DNA of 64,000 nucleotides from Prescottella subtropica (GCF_005434945.1 NZ_SKCH01000004.1:186001-250000); one strand, 5' to 3'. Positions 33,847 through 45,475 are shown, counted from the first letter of the stretch. The notes: generated by a model from the letters alone, not told the origin. Numbers and translations: made by a program.

Positions 33847-35610
33847 ATGTCCGGTATGGTTGCCAACCCCGAGATCGATCTCGCTCCACCACGCACGCCG
33901 ACGGCGTCGCGGCCGATGCCCGCCCGCCGTGGTGCAGCCGCGTCCAAGGGGTCGTTCATCCACAAGATGATCACGACCACCGATCCCAAGGTGCTCGGGA
34001 TCATGTACCTGGTCACCGCGTTCGCCTTCTTCCTCGTCGGCGGTCTCATGGCGCTGCTGATGCGGACCGAGCTCGCGGTCCCGGGTCTGCAGTTCCTGTC
34101 GAACGAGCAGTTCAACCAGCTGTTCACGATGCACGGCACGATCATGCTGCTGCTGTATGCGACGCCGGTCGTGTTCGGTTTCGCGAATTACATTCTGCCG
34201 CTGCAGATCGGTGCGCCGGACGTGGCGTTCCCGCGGCTGAACGCGTTCAGCTACTGGTTGTACCTGTTCGGTGGTCTCATCGCGACGGCCGGCTTCGTCA
34301 CCCCCGGTGGTGCCGCCGACTTCGGGTGGACCGCCTATGTGCCGCTGTCGAATTCGGTGCACGCCCCCGGCCTGGGGGCGGACCTGTGGATCATCGGCCT
34401 GACACTCGGCGGTGTCGGCACGATCCTCGGCGCGGTCAACTTCATCACCACCATCGTGTGCCTGCGCGCACCCGGTATGACGATGTTCCGGATGCCGATC
34501 TTCACGTGGAACATTCTCGTGACGTCACTGCTGATCCTGTTCGTGTTCCCGCTGCTCGCGGCGGCACTGATCGGACTGTGGGTGGACCGGAACCTGGGCG
34601 CGCACATCTTCGACCCGGCCACCGGTGGGGTCATGTTGTGGCAGCACCTGTTCTGGTTCTTCGGTCACCCCGAGGTGTACGTGATCGCGTTGCCGTTCTT
34701 CGGTATCGTCTCGGAGATCTTCCCGGTGTTCTCGCGGAAGCCGATCTTCGGTTACAGCGGTCTGGTGTACGCGACGATCGGTATCGCGGCGCTGTCGATC
34801 GCGGTGTGGGCGCACCACATGTACGCCACGGGAGCGGTGCTGCTGCCGTTCTTCTCGTTCATGACGTTCCTCATCGCGGTCCCGACCGGGATGAAGTTCT
34901 TCAACTGGATCGGCACCATGTGGCGTGGCCAGTTGACGTTCGAGTCGCCGATGCTCTTCTCGGTCGGCTTCCTGGTGACGTTCCTGTTCGGTGGCCTGTC
35001 GGGTGTGCTCCTCGCGAGCCCGCCGATCGACTTCCACGTCACCGACTCGTACTTCGTCGTCGCGCACTTCCACTACGTGCTGTTCGGCACCATCGTGTTC
35101 GCGACGTACGCCGGCATCTACTTCTGGTTCCCGAAGATGACGGGCCGGATGATGGACGAGCGTCTCGGCAAGTGGCACTTCTGGACCACGTTCGTCGGCT
35201 TCCACGCCACGTTCCTCGTCCAGCACTGGCTGGGCACCCAGGGCATGCCCCGCCGCTACGCCGACTACCTGCCCACCGACGGGTTCACCACGCTCAACAC
35301 GTTCTCGACGATCGGCTCGTTCGTGCTCGGTGCGTCGACGCTGCCGTTCCTGTGGAACGTGTTCAAGAGCTACCGGTACGGCCAGGTCGTCACCGTCGAC
35401 GATCCGTGGGGCTACGGCAACTCCCTCGAGTGGGCCACCAGCTGCCCGCCGCCGCGGCACAACTTCACCGAACTGCCCCGGATCCGGTCGGAGCGTCCGG
35501 CGTTCGAGTTGCACTACCCGCACATGGTCGAGCAGATCCGGGCCGAGGCCCACGTCGGGTGGGGGCACGGCGGCAAGGCGTCGGAGGCGAAGGAGTCGGC
35601 GAGCGTCTGA
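33847..35610 (+). CDS. ctaD: Cytochrome c oxidase subunit I (aa3 type)
   Basis: Catalytic subunit of the terminal oxidase: 12 membrane helices carrying haems a and a3 and CuB, reducing O2 with protons pumped. 587 residues, near the mycobacterial length. Ligand motifs visible: FTMHGTIM (haem a His), [15 protein letters not shown] (CuB His and cross-linked Tyr), [11 protein letters not shown] (CuB His-His), [10 protein letters not shown] (haem a3/a His). ATG 33847 is taken; an ATG three codons later is equally possible. In the early ITTTDPK segment the His usual in relatives (TTTDHK) is Pro. The C-terminus [27 protein letters not shown] is typically actinobacterial. Confidence 0.97.
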   Translation: MSGMVANPEIDLAPPRTPTASRPMPARRGAAASKGSFIHKMITTTDPKVLGIMYLVTAFAFFLVGGLMALLMRTELAVPGLQFLSNEQFNQLFTMHGTIMLLLYATPVVFGFANYILPLQIGAPDVAFPRLNAFSYWLYLFGGLIATAGFVTPGGAADFGWTAYVPLSNSVHAPGLGADLWIIGLTLGGVGTILGAVNFITTIVCLRAPGMTMFRMPIFTWNILVTSLLILFVFPLLAAALIGLWVDRNLGAHIFDPATGGVMLWQHLFWFFGHPEVYVIALPFFGIVSEIFPVFSRKPIFGYSGLVYATIGIAALSIAVWAHHMYATGAVLLPFFSFMTFLIAVPTGMKFFNWIGTMWRGQLTFESPMLFSVGFLVTFLFGGLSGVLLASPPIDFHVTDSYFVVAHFHYVLFGTIVFATYAGIYFWFPKMTGRMMDERLGKWHFWTTFVGFHATFLVQHWLGTQGMPRRYADYLPTDGFTTLNTFSTIGSFVLGASTLPFLWNVFKSYRYGQVVTVDDPWGYGNSLEWATSCPPPRHNFTELPRIRSERPAFELHYPHMVEQIRAEAHVGWGHGGKASEAKESASV

Positions 35611-35634
35611 CACCCGGCCGGAACGGGCCACCGG

Positions 35635-37875
<2,241 letters not shown>

Positions 37876-38856
37876 TCAGTTCCGGTACGTCGCGGCCGGC
37901 GGGGTGGGTGCCGGCCCCAGGACGGTGAGCCACCGCTGGTAGAGCTGCTCCCACGTGCCGTCCCGGCGGATCCGGTCGAGGGTGCCGTTGACGGCCCGCA
38001 CCAGGTCGTCGTGATGGTGTGCGATCCCGATGCCGTACGGTTCGTCGCCGAGGCTGCCGCCGACGATGCGCGTGTACGGGTCCTGCGTCGACAGCCCGGC
38101 GAGCAGTGTGTCGTCGGTGGTGATCGCATCCACCTGCCGTTGCTGCAGCATCACCAGGCAGTCCGCCCACATCGGTGCCGACACGACGACCGCGGCCGGT
38201 TGCAGCGCCCGGATCCGGTCGAGCGACGTCGTACCGTCGCCGACGCACACCCGTTTGCCCGCCAGGTCGCCGACCCCTCCGATGGGGTAGCCGTCGACCG
38301 TCAGAATGCGTTGGTGGGCAATGTAGTACACCGAGGAGAAGTCGATGTGCTCCCGGCGCTCGCACGTGATGGACATGGTCTTGGCGACGATGTCGACGAC
38401 ACCGTCGGACAGTGCGTGCTCACGTTCGGTGTACGGCAGGATCCGGAAGTCGACGGCGTCGGGGCTGCCCAGCAGATCACGTGCGATCTCGCGGGCGACG
38501 TCGACGTCGAAGCCCTCGACGGTGCCGGTCGCCGGGGCCCGGAAACTCATGAGGTTGCTGCCGGTGTCGATACCCACGATCAGCCGGCCCCGGGCCCGGA
38601 TCGCGTCGACGGTGGGGCCGGTGGGACGCTCCCCGTCGGGGAACGGCCGCAGGCTCGCGGTCGGCTCGTGGCAGTCGACGGGGCGCGGTGGCGGCGACGT
38701 CGGGGGGACGACCGTCGCCCCCTCCGGTTGCGGGGCCGTGTAGTACGGGCCCGCAGGTGGCGCGATCGACGGTCCGGGCGGCGCCGAGCATCCGCCGACG
38801 ACGACCGCGGCCACCGTCGCGGCCACGACCGCCCCGGCCCGCACGCGGCCGGTCAC
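37876..38856 (-). CDS. glnH: GlnH-type solute-binding lipoprotein (Asp/Glu sensor)
   Basis: A 326-residue periplasmic-binding-fold lipoprotein with lipobox VVVGGC near residue 19, a Pro-rich linker, and the family III signature GRLIVGIDTGSNLMSFRAP followed by EGFDVDVAREIARDLLG. In mycobacteria GlnH binds aspartate and glutamate and passes the signal via GlnX to PknG. GTG 38856 overlaps the glnX stop by four bases; the pknG ATG follows after nine bases. No permease or ATPase is encoded nearby, which supports a sensor rather than an importer. Confidence 0.92.
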   Translation of the reverse strand: MTGRVRAGAVVAATVAAVVVGGCSAPPGPSIAPPAGPYYTAPQPEGATVVPPTSPPPRPVDCHEPTASLRPFPDGERPTGPTVDAIRARGRLIVGIDTGSNLMSFRAPATGTVEGFDVDVAREIARDLLGSPDAVDFRILPYTEREHALSDGVVDIVAKTMSITCERREHIDFSSVYYIAHQRILTVDGYPIGGVGDLAGKRVCVGDGTTSLDRIRALQPAAVVVSAPMWADCLVMLQQRQVDAITTDDTLLAGLSTQDPYTRIVGGSLGDEPYGIGIAHHHDDLVRAVNGTLDRIRRDGTWEQLYQRWLTVLGPAPTPPAATYRN

Positions 38857-40163
38857 TGGTACTCCCGCAGTCGGGGCCACAACCCGAGCGGAATCCCGAC
38901 GGCACCGATCAGGGTGATCGTCACCGCACCGGGCCCCAGCGCGGACAGCACCCGGGACGCGTATCCGACGTCGTCGCGCAGTTCGCCGCGCGCCCGGTCG
39001 GCGGCGGTGGCCAGGGATCCGTCGACGGTGTCGACATGTGTTGCCGACGAGTCGGGGCCGGTACCGACCATCGTGGCGGTGGCCACCGCCACGTCGCCGA
39101 CCTCGAGTGCATCGGTCATGCGCTGATGCGAGGCCACCCACGTGCCGAGCGCCTGCGCTGCCGCCGCGGCCTCGTCGGAGCCGACCGTGTGCGGATAGTC
39201 GTCGAGCAGGCCGCGCAGCCGGTCGGTGTCGTCACGGAACCGGGCCGCGTGCACGGCGTTCTCCTCACGGCGGACCAGTTGCAGGTTCTCCTGGGCTCGC
39301 GCCTGCTGCCCGAGGATGCGGGCCTGGGACAGGGTCGCGAGCGGGTCGGCGCCCTGCCGGACGGCGCGGTGCGCGGCCGTCGCCGAGACGATGCCGGCCC
39401 CGAGGACCCACACCAGCAGCGCCGACAGTGCCACCGTCGTGAACAGCAGTCCTGCGTTGAGGGTGCGGCGGGTGCGGCGGGCCAGCACGACCTGCGTCGC
39501 CACGAGTGCCGCGATCAGGGCCACGAGCGCACCGATCGCGGCCCAGGGGGGATGCCCGAATCCGGCCTGCGGGGCGCGGGCCTCCGCCGCGCGTTCGGCG
39601 TGCAGGGCCTGCGCCGACGGCAGGATTTCCGCCTGCATCAGCGACGACGCCTCCGCCAGGTAGGCGCCGCCGACGGGGTTGCCGACCCGGCTGTTGGCGT
39701 GCGCGGTCTCCACCAGACCCGTGTACGTCGGCAGTTTCGTGGCGATCGAGGTGAGCAGGCGCCGGCCCTCGTCGTCTCCGCCCAGCTCGTCCGAGGTGGC
39801 GACCAGTTCGGCGGACGCCGTCCCGAGTGCCTGCGCGTACCGGTCGCGGGCAGCACCGGACTCGGTGCCGTCGGACAGGAACGCGGTGGCGGCCGCGGCG
39901 TCGGCGAGCGACAGCGACGCGTACAGGTTCTGGGCCGAGCGGGCCAGCGGTTCGGTGGTCGACAGCAGCGTGTCCAGGGCCTGTTTGCGCTGGTTCGCGA
40001 TGTTCGAGGCGACCATCCCGGCGACGAGCGTCGCGATCAGCAGGGCGATCCCGATGAGGAGCATGCGTGCGGGGGTGGCCCGGAGCAACTCCCGGGTCGA
40101 CATCTGGCGGGCGCGCACCGGCATGAAGCCACGCAGGGCATGCACCCGCTCCGGTACCACCAC
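38853..40163 (-). CDS. glnX: GlnX transmembrane signal transducer
   Basis: A 436-residue membrane protein with four hydrophobic segments: near 34-52 (MLLIGIALLIATLVAGMVA), two in the middle (IGALVALIAALVATQVVLA and LLFTTVALSALLVWVLGAGIV), and one near the end (VTITLIGAVGIPLGLWPRL). The two long helical segments between them are extracytoplasmic and four-helix-bundle-like, as in chemoreceptor sensor domains. It matches mycobacterial GlnX (Rv0412c) in position and architecture. GTG 40163 has GAGG shortly upstream. Confidence 0.9.
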   Translation of the reverse strand: MVVPERVHALRGFMPVRARQMSTRELLRATPARMLLIGIALLIATLVAGMVASNIANQRKQALDTLLSTTEPLARSAQNLYASLSLADAAAATAFLSDGTESGAARDRYAQALGTASAELVATSDELGGDDEGRRLLTSIATKLPTYTGLVETAHANSRVGNPVGGAYLAEASSLMQAEILPSAQALHAERAAEARAPQAGFGHPPWAAIGALVALIAALVATQVVLARRTRRTLNAGLLFTTVALSALLVWVLGAGIVSATAAHRAVRQGADPLATLSQARILGQQARAQENLQLVRREENAVHAARFRDDTDRLRGLLDDYPHTVGSDEAAAAAQALGTWVASHQRMTDALEVGDVAVATATMVGTGPDSSATHVDTVDGSLATAADRARGELRDDVGYASRVLSALGPGAVTITLIGAVGIPLGLWPRLREYQ

Positions 40164-40324
40164 GGCCTCATCCTCGGTTCGCCGCTCGACTGCTGCCGAG
40201 CATATAGGTCTCGCCGACGCGTTGTTCCGCCGTTTCGCGATGTTGCAGGCGATACTGGGGTGGCATCCTGGGGGTGTGTGAGGGCGACACGAGGCTCGGC
40301 GGACAGGCAGGTGAGAGGCACTTC

Positions 40325-41164
40325 ATGCGCGGTGACGGAGACGGCTGGGCGACGACGCCCGACGGGGTTCGGCAGTGGGGCAGGTACGGCGCGGCGGGCC
40401 TGTTGCTGCGTGCGCCGCTGCCCGACGGTTCGGCGGCCGTCCTGCTGCAGCATCGGGCGGCGTGGAGCCATCAGGGCGGGACGTGGGCGCTGCCCGGCGG
40501 TGCCCGCGACAGCCACGAGACGACGGTCCACGCCGCGGTGCGCGAGGCGCAGGAGGAGACCGGTATCGACGTCGACGCGGTCCGGGTGCGGGCCGAGCGG
40601 GTCACCGCGGCCGTCGCGGGCGGCTGGACGTACACGACGGTCGTCGCCGACTCCGAGAAGGTCCTGTCACTCGTCCCGAACGGGGAGAGCACCGAACTCC
40701 GCTGGGTCCGGGAGGCCGAGGTGGAGGAGTTGCCGCTGCACCCGGGATTCGCGGACGCGTGGCCGGGGCTGCGGACCCGTGAGGTGCGGGTGCTGCTCGA
40801 CACCGCGAACGTGCTGGGTTCCCGCCCGAACGGATGGTGGCGTGATCGTGCGGGTGCGACGACCGACCTGCTGGAGCAGTTGGCGCAGGCGTTGCCGCGC
40901 ACGATCGAACTGCCGGACGGCCGCTTCGGGTGGCTACCGAGGATCGAGGCCGTGCTCGAGGGGCAGGCCCGCGGCGCCGGGCACACCGACCCGCGGATCC
41001 CCGTGCACGTCGCCGGCGGCAGCGGCGACGACGAACTCGCCCGGCAGGCATCTCTTCCCGGCACGATGACCGCGGTCGTCACCGCGGACCGGGGTCTGCG
41101 CAGCCGGCTGCCCGATACGGTGCTGCCGCTGTCGCCGTCGACGGTGTGGGACTGGCTGGGCTGA
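40325..41164 (+). CDS. Nudix hydrolase (MutT3-like) fused to a PIN/NYN-like C-terminal domain
   Basis: A 279-residue protein. Residues about 1-155 are a Nudix domain closely resembling M. tuberculosis MutT3 (Rv0413): WGRYGAAGLLLRAPLPDG, then the Nudix box starting GGARDSHETTVHAAVREAQEETG. Residues about 157-279 form a second domain beginning VLLDTANVLGSRPNGWWRDRAGA, with HVAGGSGDDELARQA and MTAVVTADRGLRSRLP: the DxANVxGS, central Asp and TADxxLR pattern of PIN/NYN-like nucleases. The Mtb protein lacks this second domain. GAGAGG precedes ATG 40325. It diverges from glnX. Predicted roles: clearing damaged nucleotides plus an RNA- or nucleotide-directed activity. Confidence 0.88.
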   Translation: MRGDGDGWATTPDGVRQWGRYGAAGLLLRAPLPDGSAAVLLQHRAAWSHQGGTWALPGGARDSHETTVHAAVREAQEETGIDVDAVRVRAERVTAAVAGGWTYTTVVADSEKVLSLVPNGESTELRWVREAEVEELPLHPGFADAWPGLRTREVRVLLDTANVLGSRPNGWWRDRAGATTDLLEQLAQALPRTIELPDGRFGWLPRIEAVLEGQARGAGHTDPRIPVHVAGGSGDDELARQASLPGTMTAVVTADRGLRSRLPDTVLPLSPSTVWDWLG

Positions 41165-41220
41165 ACCCGGCGGCAGGGCATCGAGCCGGACGACGACATG
41201 TTCGATGCCGGTGAATGGGA

Positions 41221-42612
41221 TCACGACGAGAGTTCCTGTGCAGTAATCGGTTTCGCGGACATTGTCGGCCCGCTGGGGTGGGGGGACATGCCCAGTGCGG
41301 TGAGTGCGCCGACGGCGGCGAGCGCCGCGGTCGCCCACCATGCCGCGGTGGACCCGGACGACGCCAGGACGGCGACGAGGATCGCGATGCCGAGGACGCT
41401 GCCGAGTTGGCGACCGGTGTTGACGACCGCGCTCCCGGTCGCGCCGAGGGCGGGTGGCAGCGCCGCGGCGGCCGTCGACAGGATCGTCGGCAGTGCCAGG
41501 CCGACACCGGCGCCGGCGATCAGCCAGCCGGGCAGCATCCCGGTCGCATAGTTGGGTGCGGTGTCGACACCCGCGAGCACGAGCACGGTCCCGACGCCCC
41601 ACAGGGCGCTGCCGAGGGCGGCCACCGTGCCCGACGTCAGGCGCCGGCTCAGCACCTGCCCGACGACGGCGAACACCGGGACCAGCATCGGTCCGGGCGC
41701 GATGGCGAGACCGGTGCGCAGTGCCGAGTACCCCCACTGGTTCTGCATCCACAGGATGTTCGCGAGCAGTCCCGCGGCGAACGACGCGCTGAACGCGATC
41801 GCGGTGACGTTCGACCAGGTGAACGGTCGCACCCGGAGCATCGCGGGATCGAGCAGGGGGCTGTCGTGGTGCACCGTGCGCCGGGCGAACCAGGCGAGGG
41901 CGACGGCACCCAGGCTCGCGGCCGTGAGTGTCCCGGCGTGCGTCCACCCCCAGTCCGGGCCCTGGACCAGGGCGAGGGAGACCGCGCCGACCCCGAACCC
42001 GAGCAGGGTCGCGCCCGGCCCGTCGACGGGCACGGGGTGCGGATCACGCGACTCGGGGACCGTGCGCGCGGCCGCCCACAGCAGGACCAGGCCGATCGGG
42101 AGGTTGATCAGGAAGATCCATCGCCACGACACGGCCACCATCAGGCCGCCGAGTGCCGGGCCGAGGGCGGCCGCCGCGGCGCCGGTCGCGGCCCACAGTC
42201 GGACGCCGGATGCCCGGCGCTCCTCCGGCAGCGCGGCGATGACCAGTCCGAGGCTCGCCGGCGTCAGGATCGCGGCACCTGCGGCCTGCGCCGAGCGGAA
42301 CGCGACCAGCGTCCACAGGGACGGCGCGAGGGCGCACGCGGCGCTGGCGGCGGTGAACAGGGTGAGGCCGGCGAGGAACGCGCGGCGCCGCCCGACCCGG
42401 TCGGCCCATCGTCCCGCGGGAATCAGCAGGGCGGCGTAGACGATCGCATATCCGCTCAGAATCCAGCTGAGTTGGGCGAGGGGTGGTCCGGAGAAGTCCG
42501 AGGCGATGTCGTCGAGGGCGACGTTGACGACGAAGAGGTCGAGGCTCGCGACGAACGGTGCCCCGGCGAGGACGGCGAGCAACACGCCGAATCGCTGACT
42601 TTGCTTTTCCAT
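41221..42612 (-). CDS. MFS drug exporter, DHA2 family (14 TM)
   Basis: A 463-residue transporter with about 14 hydrophobic segments. Motif A GRWADRVGRRRAFL and the DHA2 opening FVASLDLFVVNVALDDI are clear, as is the GWRWIFLIN-like SWRWIFLINLPIG. Such proteins expel drugs or metabolites by proton antiport. It diverges from an HxlR-type regulator gene 57 bases away, and its start codon lies inside the left arm of a perfect 11-bp inverted repeat, which implies repression of this gene by that regulator and probably a leaderless or very short-leader mRNA. Confidence 0.92.
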   Translation of the reverse strand: MEKQSQRFGVLLAVLAGAPFVASLDLFVVNVALDDIASDFSGPPLAQLSWILSGYAIVYAALLIPAGRWADRVGRRRAFLAGLTLFTAASAACALAPSLWTLVAFRSAQAAGAAILTPASLGLVIAALPEERRASGVRLWAATGAAAAALGPALGGLMVAVSWRWIFLINLPIGLVLLWAAARTVPESRDPHPVPVDGPGATLLGFGVGAVSLALVQGPDWGWTHAGTLTAASLGAVALAWFARRTVHHDSPLLDPAMLRVRPFTWSNVTAIAFSASFAAGLLANILWMQNQWGYSALRTGLAIAPGPMLVPVFAVVGQVLSRRLTSGTVAALGSALWGVGTVLVLAGVDTAPNYATGMLPGWLIAGAGVGLALPTILSTAAAALPPALGATGSAVVNTGRQLGSVLGIAILVAVLASSGSTAAWWATAALAAVGALTALGMSPHPSGPTMSAKPITAQELSS

Positions 42613-42639
42613 AGCCAGGAGTGTGACCCCTGGCTATGG
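42609..42639. promoter_or_regulatory. HxlR operator candidate, CCATAGCCAGG-N9-CCTGGCTATGG
   Basis: A perfect 11-bp inverted repeat with a 9-bp spacer in the gap between the MFS and HxlR genes. The left arm covers the MFS start codon (complement of 42610-42612). The right arm lies 30 bases before the HxlR start, so binding could repress both divergent genes. Confidence 0.75.
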
Positions 42640-42669
42640 AATTGGCAAGTCAGCAGGTAGGTTGGGGGC

Positions 42670-43176
42670 ATGCAGGCGGCACGACTCGACGGTTTCCTCT
42701 CCGATCGCACCGCGTGGCGTGCCACGCACTGTTCGATCGCGAAGGCCATGGACATGGTGGGCACGCGCTCGGCGATGCTGATCCTGCGCGAGGCCTACTA
42801 CGGGACAACGCGGTTCGATGATTTCGCCGGGCGGGTGGGCATCACCGAGGCGGTTGCGGCCGCACGCCTGCGGGAACTGACGGCGGAAGGCCTGTTCGAG
42901 AAGCGCCCGTACAAGGAGCCCGGGCAGCGCACCCGCTACGAGTACGCGCTCACGGGCAAGGGGCGCGATCTGTTGCCGGCGGTGATCGCGCTGATGCAGT
43001 GGGGGGACCGGTACCTGCAGGGCGACCGCGGCGGTCCGCTCGACCTCGCCGACGACACCACGGGCGAACCGGTGCACGTCGAGGTCCGCAGCGAATCCGG
43101 CCGCCGGGTCGCGCTCGACGAACTCCGGGTGGTCCCGAACATCACGGAGGAACAGGCGCGCCGCTCGATGGGCTGA
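42670..43176 (+). CDS. HxlR-family transcriptional regulator
   Basis: A 168-residue winged-helix regulator: CSIAKAMDMVGTRSAMLILREAYYGTTRFDDFAGRVGITEAVAAARLRELTAEGLFEKRPYKEPGQRTRYEYALTGKGRDLLPAVIALMQWGDRYL is the full HxlR domain, starting with the conserved Cys (redox or effector-sensing in several members). A C-terminal extension (about 60 residues) is less conserved. ATG 42670 has a purine-rich TAGGTTGGGGGC before it. It presumably represses the divergent MFS exporter. Confidence 0.92.
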   Translation: MQAARLDGFLSDRTAWRATHCSIAKAMDMVGTRSAMLILREAYYGTTRFDDFAGRVGITEAVAAARLRELTAEGLFEKRPYKEPGQRTRYEYALTGKGRDLLPAVIALMQWGDRYLQGDRGGPLDLADDTTGEPVHVEVRSESGRRVALDELRVVPNITEEQARRSMG

Positions 43177-43183
43177 GACCCGA

Positions 43184-43579
43184 TCAGGCCGCGGTGCCGT
43201 CCTTCTTCTCGGCCACCTTGTTCCGCAGCACGACCATCGGCAGCAGGACGGTGGCGAGTGCGGTGGCCAGCCACACGACGATCGTCGCGAGAACCCAGGT
43301 GCGCCAACCGGAGATCGACAGACCGCCGAACACCGACGCGATGATCAGCGCCACGAAGGTGGTGACCAGGCCGATCCCGCCGAGGAACGCCGGGGCATTG
43401 CGGGCCGCGACCTTCATGATGAACGGCGACAGCAGGCTCTGCGCGATCGCGAACAGTACGACGGCGGTGACGAATCCGCCGATACTCACCGACACCTCGG
43501 GCAGCAGCAGCACCGCGACGAGGATGCCGATCGCGGCGGAGCCGAGGAAGATCGCGGAACGGATGAGGAAACGCATCAT
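43184..43579 (-). CDS. Phage-holin-family-4-like membrane protein (YvlD type)
   Basis: A 131-residue protein with four hydrophobic segments (SAIFLGSAAIGILVAVLLLP, FVTAVVLFAIAQSLLSPFI, LGGIGLVTTFVALIIASVF, WVLATIVVWLATALATVLLP). It belongs to the PF04020-type group named for a phage holin but widespread in chromosomes and unrelated to lysis as far as is known. Nothing phage-like surrounds it. Convergent with the HxlR gene, seven bases between stops. Confidence 0.75.
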   Translation of the reverse strand: MMRFLIRSAIFLGSAAIGILVAVLLLPEVSVSIGGFVTAVVLFAIAQSLLSPFIMKVAARNAPAFLGGIGLVTTFVALIIASVFGGLSISGWRTWVLATIVVWLATALATVLLPMVVLRNKVAEKKDGTAA

Positions 43580-43727
43580 GGTCGATCCTTCGTGGTGTGC
43601 CGCATACGGTGCAAGACCGGATGGTCCATTCGATCGTGAGTGTAGTGAGTGCGGGCGGTGATCCCGGGTACGTCGGCATCGGCCGTGTTACCTAGGCTGG
43701 GCTCGCAGATCGACGAGGGGACAGACT

Positions 43728-44978
43728 GTGTTCGAGGGTTCGGTACCGACCGGGACGACCGACGAACGGGCTGCGTCGCGCCGGACCGGACATACGATCG
43801 TGCTCGCTCTGTGGGCGATCGTGTCCGTGATCCTCGTGTTCGCGACGGTGCCGCCGTGGGCGCCGCAGGCCGGGATCTTCGCCGGCGGAACCGATCTCGA
43901 CGTCTACCGTGACGGTGCCCGGCACATCGTGTCCGACCTGCCGCTGTACACCCAGCCCGTCATCTACGGCCTGCTGTACACGTACACGCCGTTCTCGACG
44001 CTGGTGTTCATCCCGTTCGGCCTGCTGCCCGGCGGCTACGACAAGTACCTCTGGATGGTCGCGAACCTGGTGCTGCTGGCGGTGATCGTCGCGGCCTGCC
44101 GGCGGATGCTCGGGGAACGCATCACCGGGTCGACGGTGGCCACGTCGGGGCTGCTGGCGCTCGCATGCACGTTCGTCGAACCCGTCCGCACCACCCTGTT
44201 CTACGGGCAGATCAACCTCGTGCTGATGGCATTGGTGCTGTGGGACGTCTCCCGCGGCGACCGCAGTCGGATCAAAGGGGTCGGGATCGGCATCGCCGCC
44301 GGTATCAAGCTGACACCCGGCTACTTCGTCCTCTACTACCTGGTGCTGCGCCGGTGGCGGGCCGCGGCGGTCGCCGTCGCCACCGTCGCCGCGACCGTCG
44401 GGGTGAGTTGGCTGCTGCTGCCGGACGATTCGTGGCAGTACTGGACGAAGACGTTCTTCGAATCCACCCGCATCGCCCCCGACACGCACCCGGCGAACCA
44501 GTCCCTGCGCGGCGCGATCGCCCACGTGCTGGGCCGGGACGCGCCGGTCCTGCTGTGGCTGGCACTCGCCGTCGCGGTCGTCGCCGTCAGCATGTGGATC
44601 GTGGTGCGACTGCATGCACGGGGGGAGCAGTTGCTCGCGGTGACGCTCGCCGGGCTCACCGCGGCCGCGGTGTCCCCGTTCTCGTGGAGCCACCACTGGG
44701 TGTGGCTCGTCCCGCTGCTGGTGTGGATCGTGCACCGCGCCGCCGGCAACCCCCGCTGGTGGCTCGCGGCCCTCGTCGTCTACCTCGCCGCGGGCGCGTG
44801 GCCCTACCGGTGGGACGAGCACGTCGTGGTGGTAGGACTGTTCCTGTACCCGCCGTGGTGGACCGTCACCGAGGTACTGGTCAATATCTATCCGCTGCTC
44901 TACGCCGCGATCCTGGCCGGTACCGCGGTGATCGCGTTCCGCCGGCCGGCCGTCGCCGGGAACGACACCGGTCGGTAG
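43728..44978 (+). CDS. GT87 (DUF2029) polyprenyl-phosphate-dependent mannosyltransferase-like protein
   Basis: A 416-residue polytopic GT-C fold protein with about ten hydrophobic segments. GGTDLDVYRDGARHIVSDLPLY after the first helix carries the acidic GT-C motif (D-x-x-x-Y/D), followed by YTYTPFSTLVFIPFGLLP and TTLFYGQINLVLMALVLWD, which are hallmarks of the PimE/GT87 group that uses polyprenyl-phosphomannose to build envelope mannans. GTG 43728 with GAGGGG upstream. A TAGGCT -10-like motif occurs at 43694-43699. Acceptor is unknown. Confidence 0.88.
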   Translation: MFEGSVPTGTTDERAASRRTGHTIVLALWAIVSVILVFATVPPWAPQAGIFAGGTDLDVYRDGARHIVSDLPLYTQPVIYGLLYTYTPFSTLVFIPFGLLPGGYDKYLWMVANLVLLAVIVAACRRMLGERITGSTVATSGLLALACTFVEPVRTTLFYGQINLVLMALVLWDVSRGDRSRIKGVGIGIAAGIKLTPGYFVLYYLVLRRWRAAAVAVATVAATVGVSWLLLPDDSWQYWTKTFFESTRIAPDTHPANQSLRGAIAHVLGRDAPVLLWLALAVAVVAVSMWIVVRLHARGEQLLAVTLAGLTAAAVSPFSWSHHWVWLVPLLVWIVHRAAGNPRWWLAALVVYLAAGAWPYRWDEHVVVVGLFLYPPWWTVTEVLVNIYPLLYAAILAGTAVIAFRRPAVAGNDTGR

Positions 44979-45015
44979 GTACCCGTTTCGGGTCCGGGCA
45001 GGGCGGCCTGCCACC

Positions 45016-45459
45016 ATGTCCGGCATGAAACTTCGCCACCTGATCGCCGTCGTCCCCGCCGCGCTGCTCGTCCTCACCGGATGCAGCAACAGCGAGGAAG
45101 CCGCGGCACCCGCCTCCACGTCCCCGTCCGCAGGGCAGCCTGCACAGGACATGTCCTCCGACGACCTGCTCGACTCCGCCGTGTCGGCGATGTGCACGCA
45201 GGTCCTGACCTACCTCGACGTGTCGGAGGAGCAGGCGAAGTCGTCCGGCGAGTCGTTCGACCGGGCCGCGGCCGGCACCGAGTTCCTCGACCAGCTCAAG
45301 TCCAGCTCCGGCGTGTGGGTGGCCGCCTACAACCAGCAGGCCGAGGCCGTCGGCCAGCCGGCCCTCGACCCGGCGACCGCGACGTGGGAGGACATGCCCG
45401 CCGAGAGCCGCGAGCTCATCGAGAAGGCCGTGTCGACGGGCGTCTCCGGAACCTGCTGA
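45016..45459 (+). CDS. Small lipoprotein of unknown function
   Basis: A 147-residue lipoprotein: signal MKLRHLIAVVPAALLVLTGC with lipobox LTGC, Ala/Pro/Ser linker, then a helical domain (DDLLDSAVSAMCTQVLTYLDVSEEQAKSSGESFDRAA...FLDQLKSSSG) with two cysteines (AMCTQ and the C-terminal GTC) that could pair. No family is recognised. An ATG at 45025 would give a three-residue shorter, more standard signal peptide; no ribosome site distinguishes them. It is convergent with thiE. Confidence 0.75.
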   Translation: MSGMKLRHLIAVVPAALLVLTGCSNSEEAAAPASTSPSAGQPAQDMSSDDLLDSAVSAMCTQVLTYLDVSEEQAKSSGESFDRAAAGTEFLDQLKSSSGVWVAAYNQQAEAVGQPALDPATATWEDMPAESRELIEKAVSTGVSGTC

Positions 45460-45475
45460 CCGGTGTGACCGAAGG

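Noticed and set aside
43184-43579. Prophage remnant suggested by a holin-like protein
   Set aside because: The family is common in chromosomes and no integrase, capsid, lysin or attachment-site duplication is nearby.
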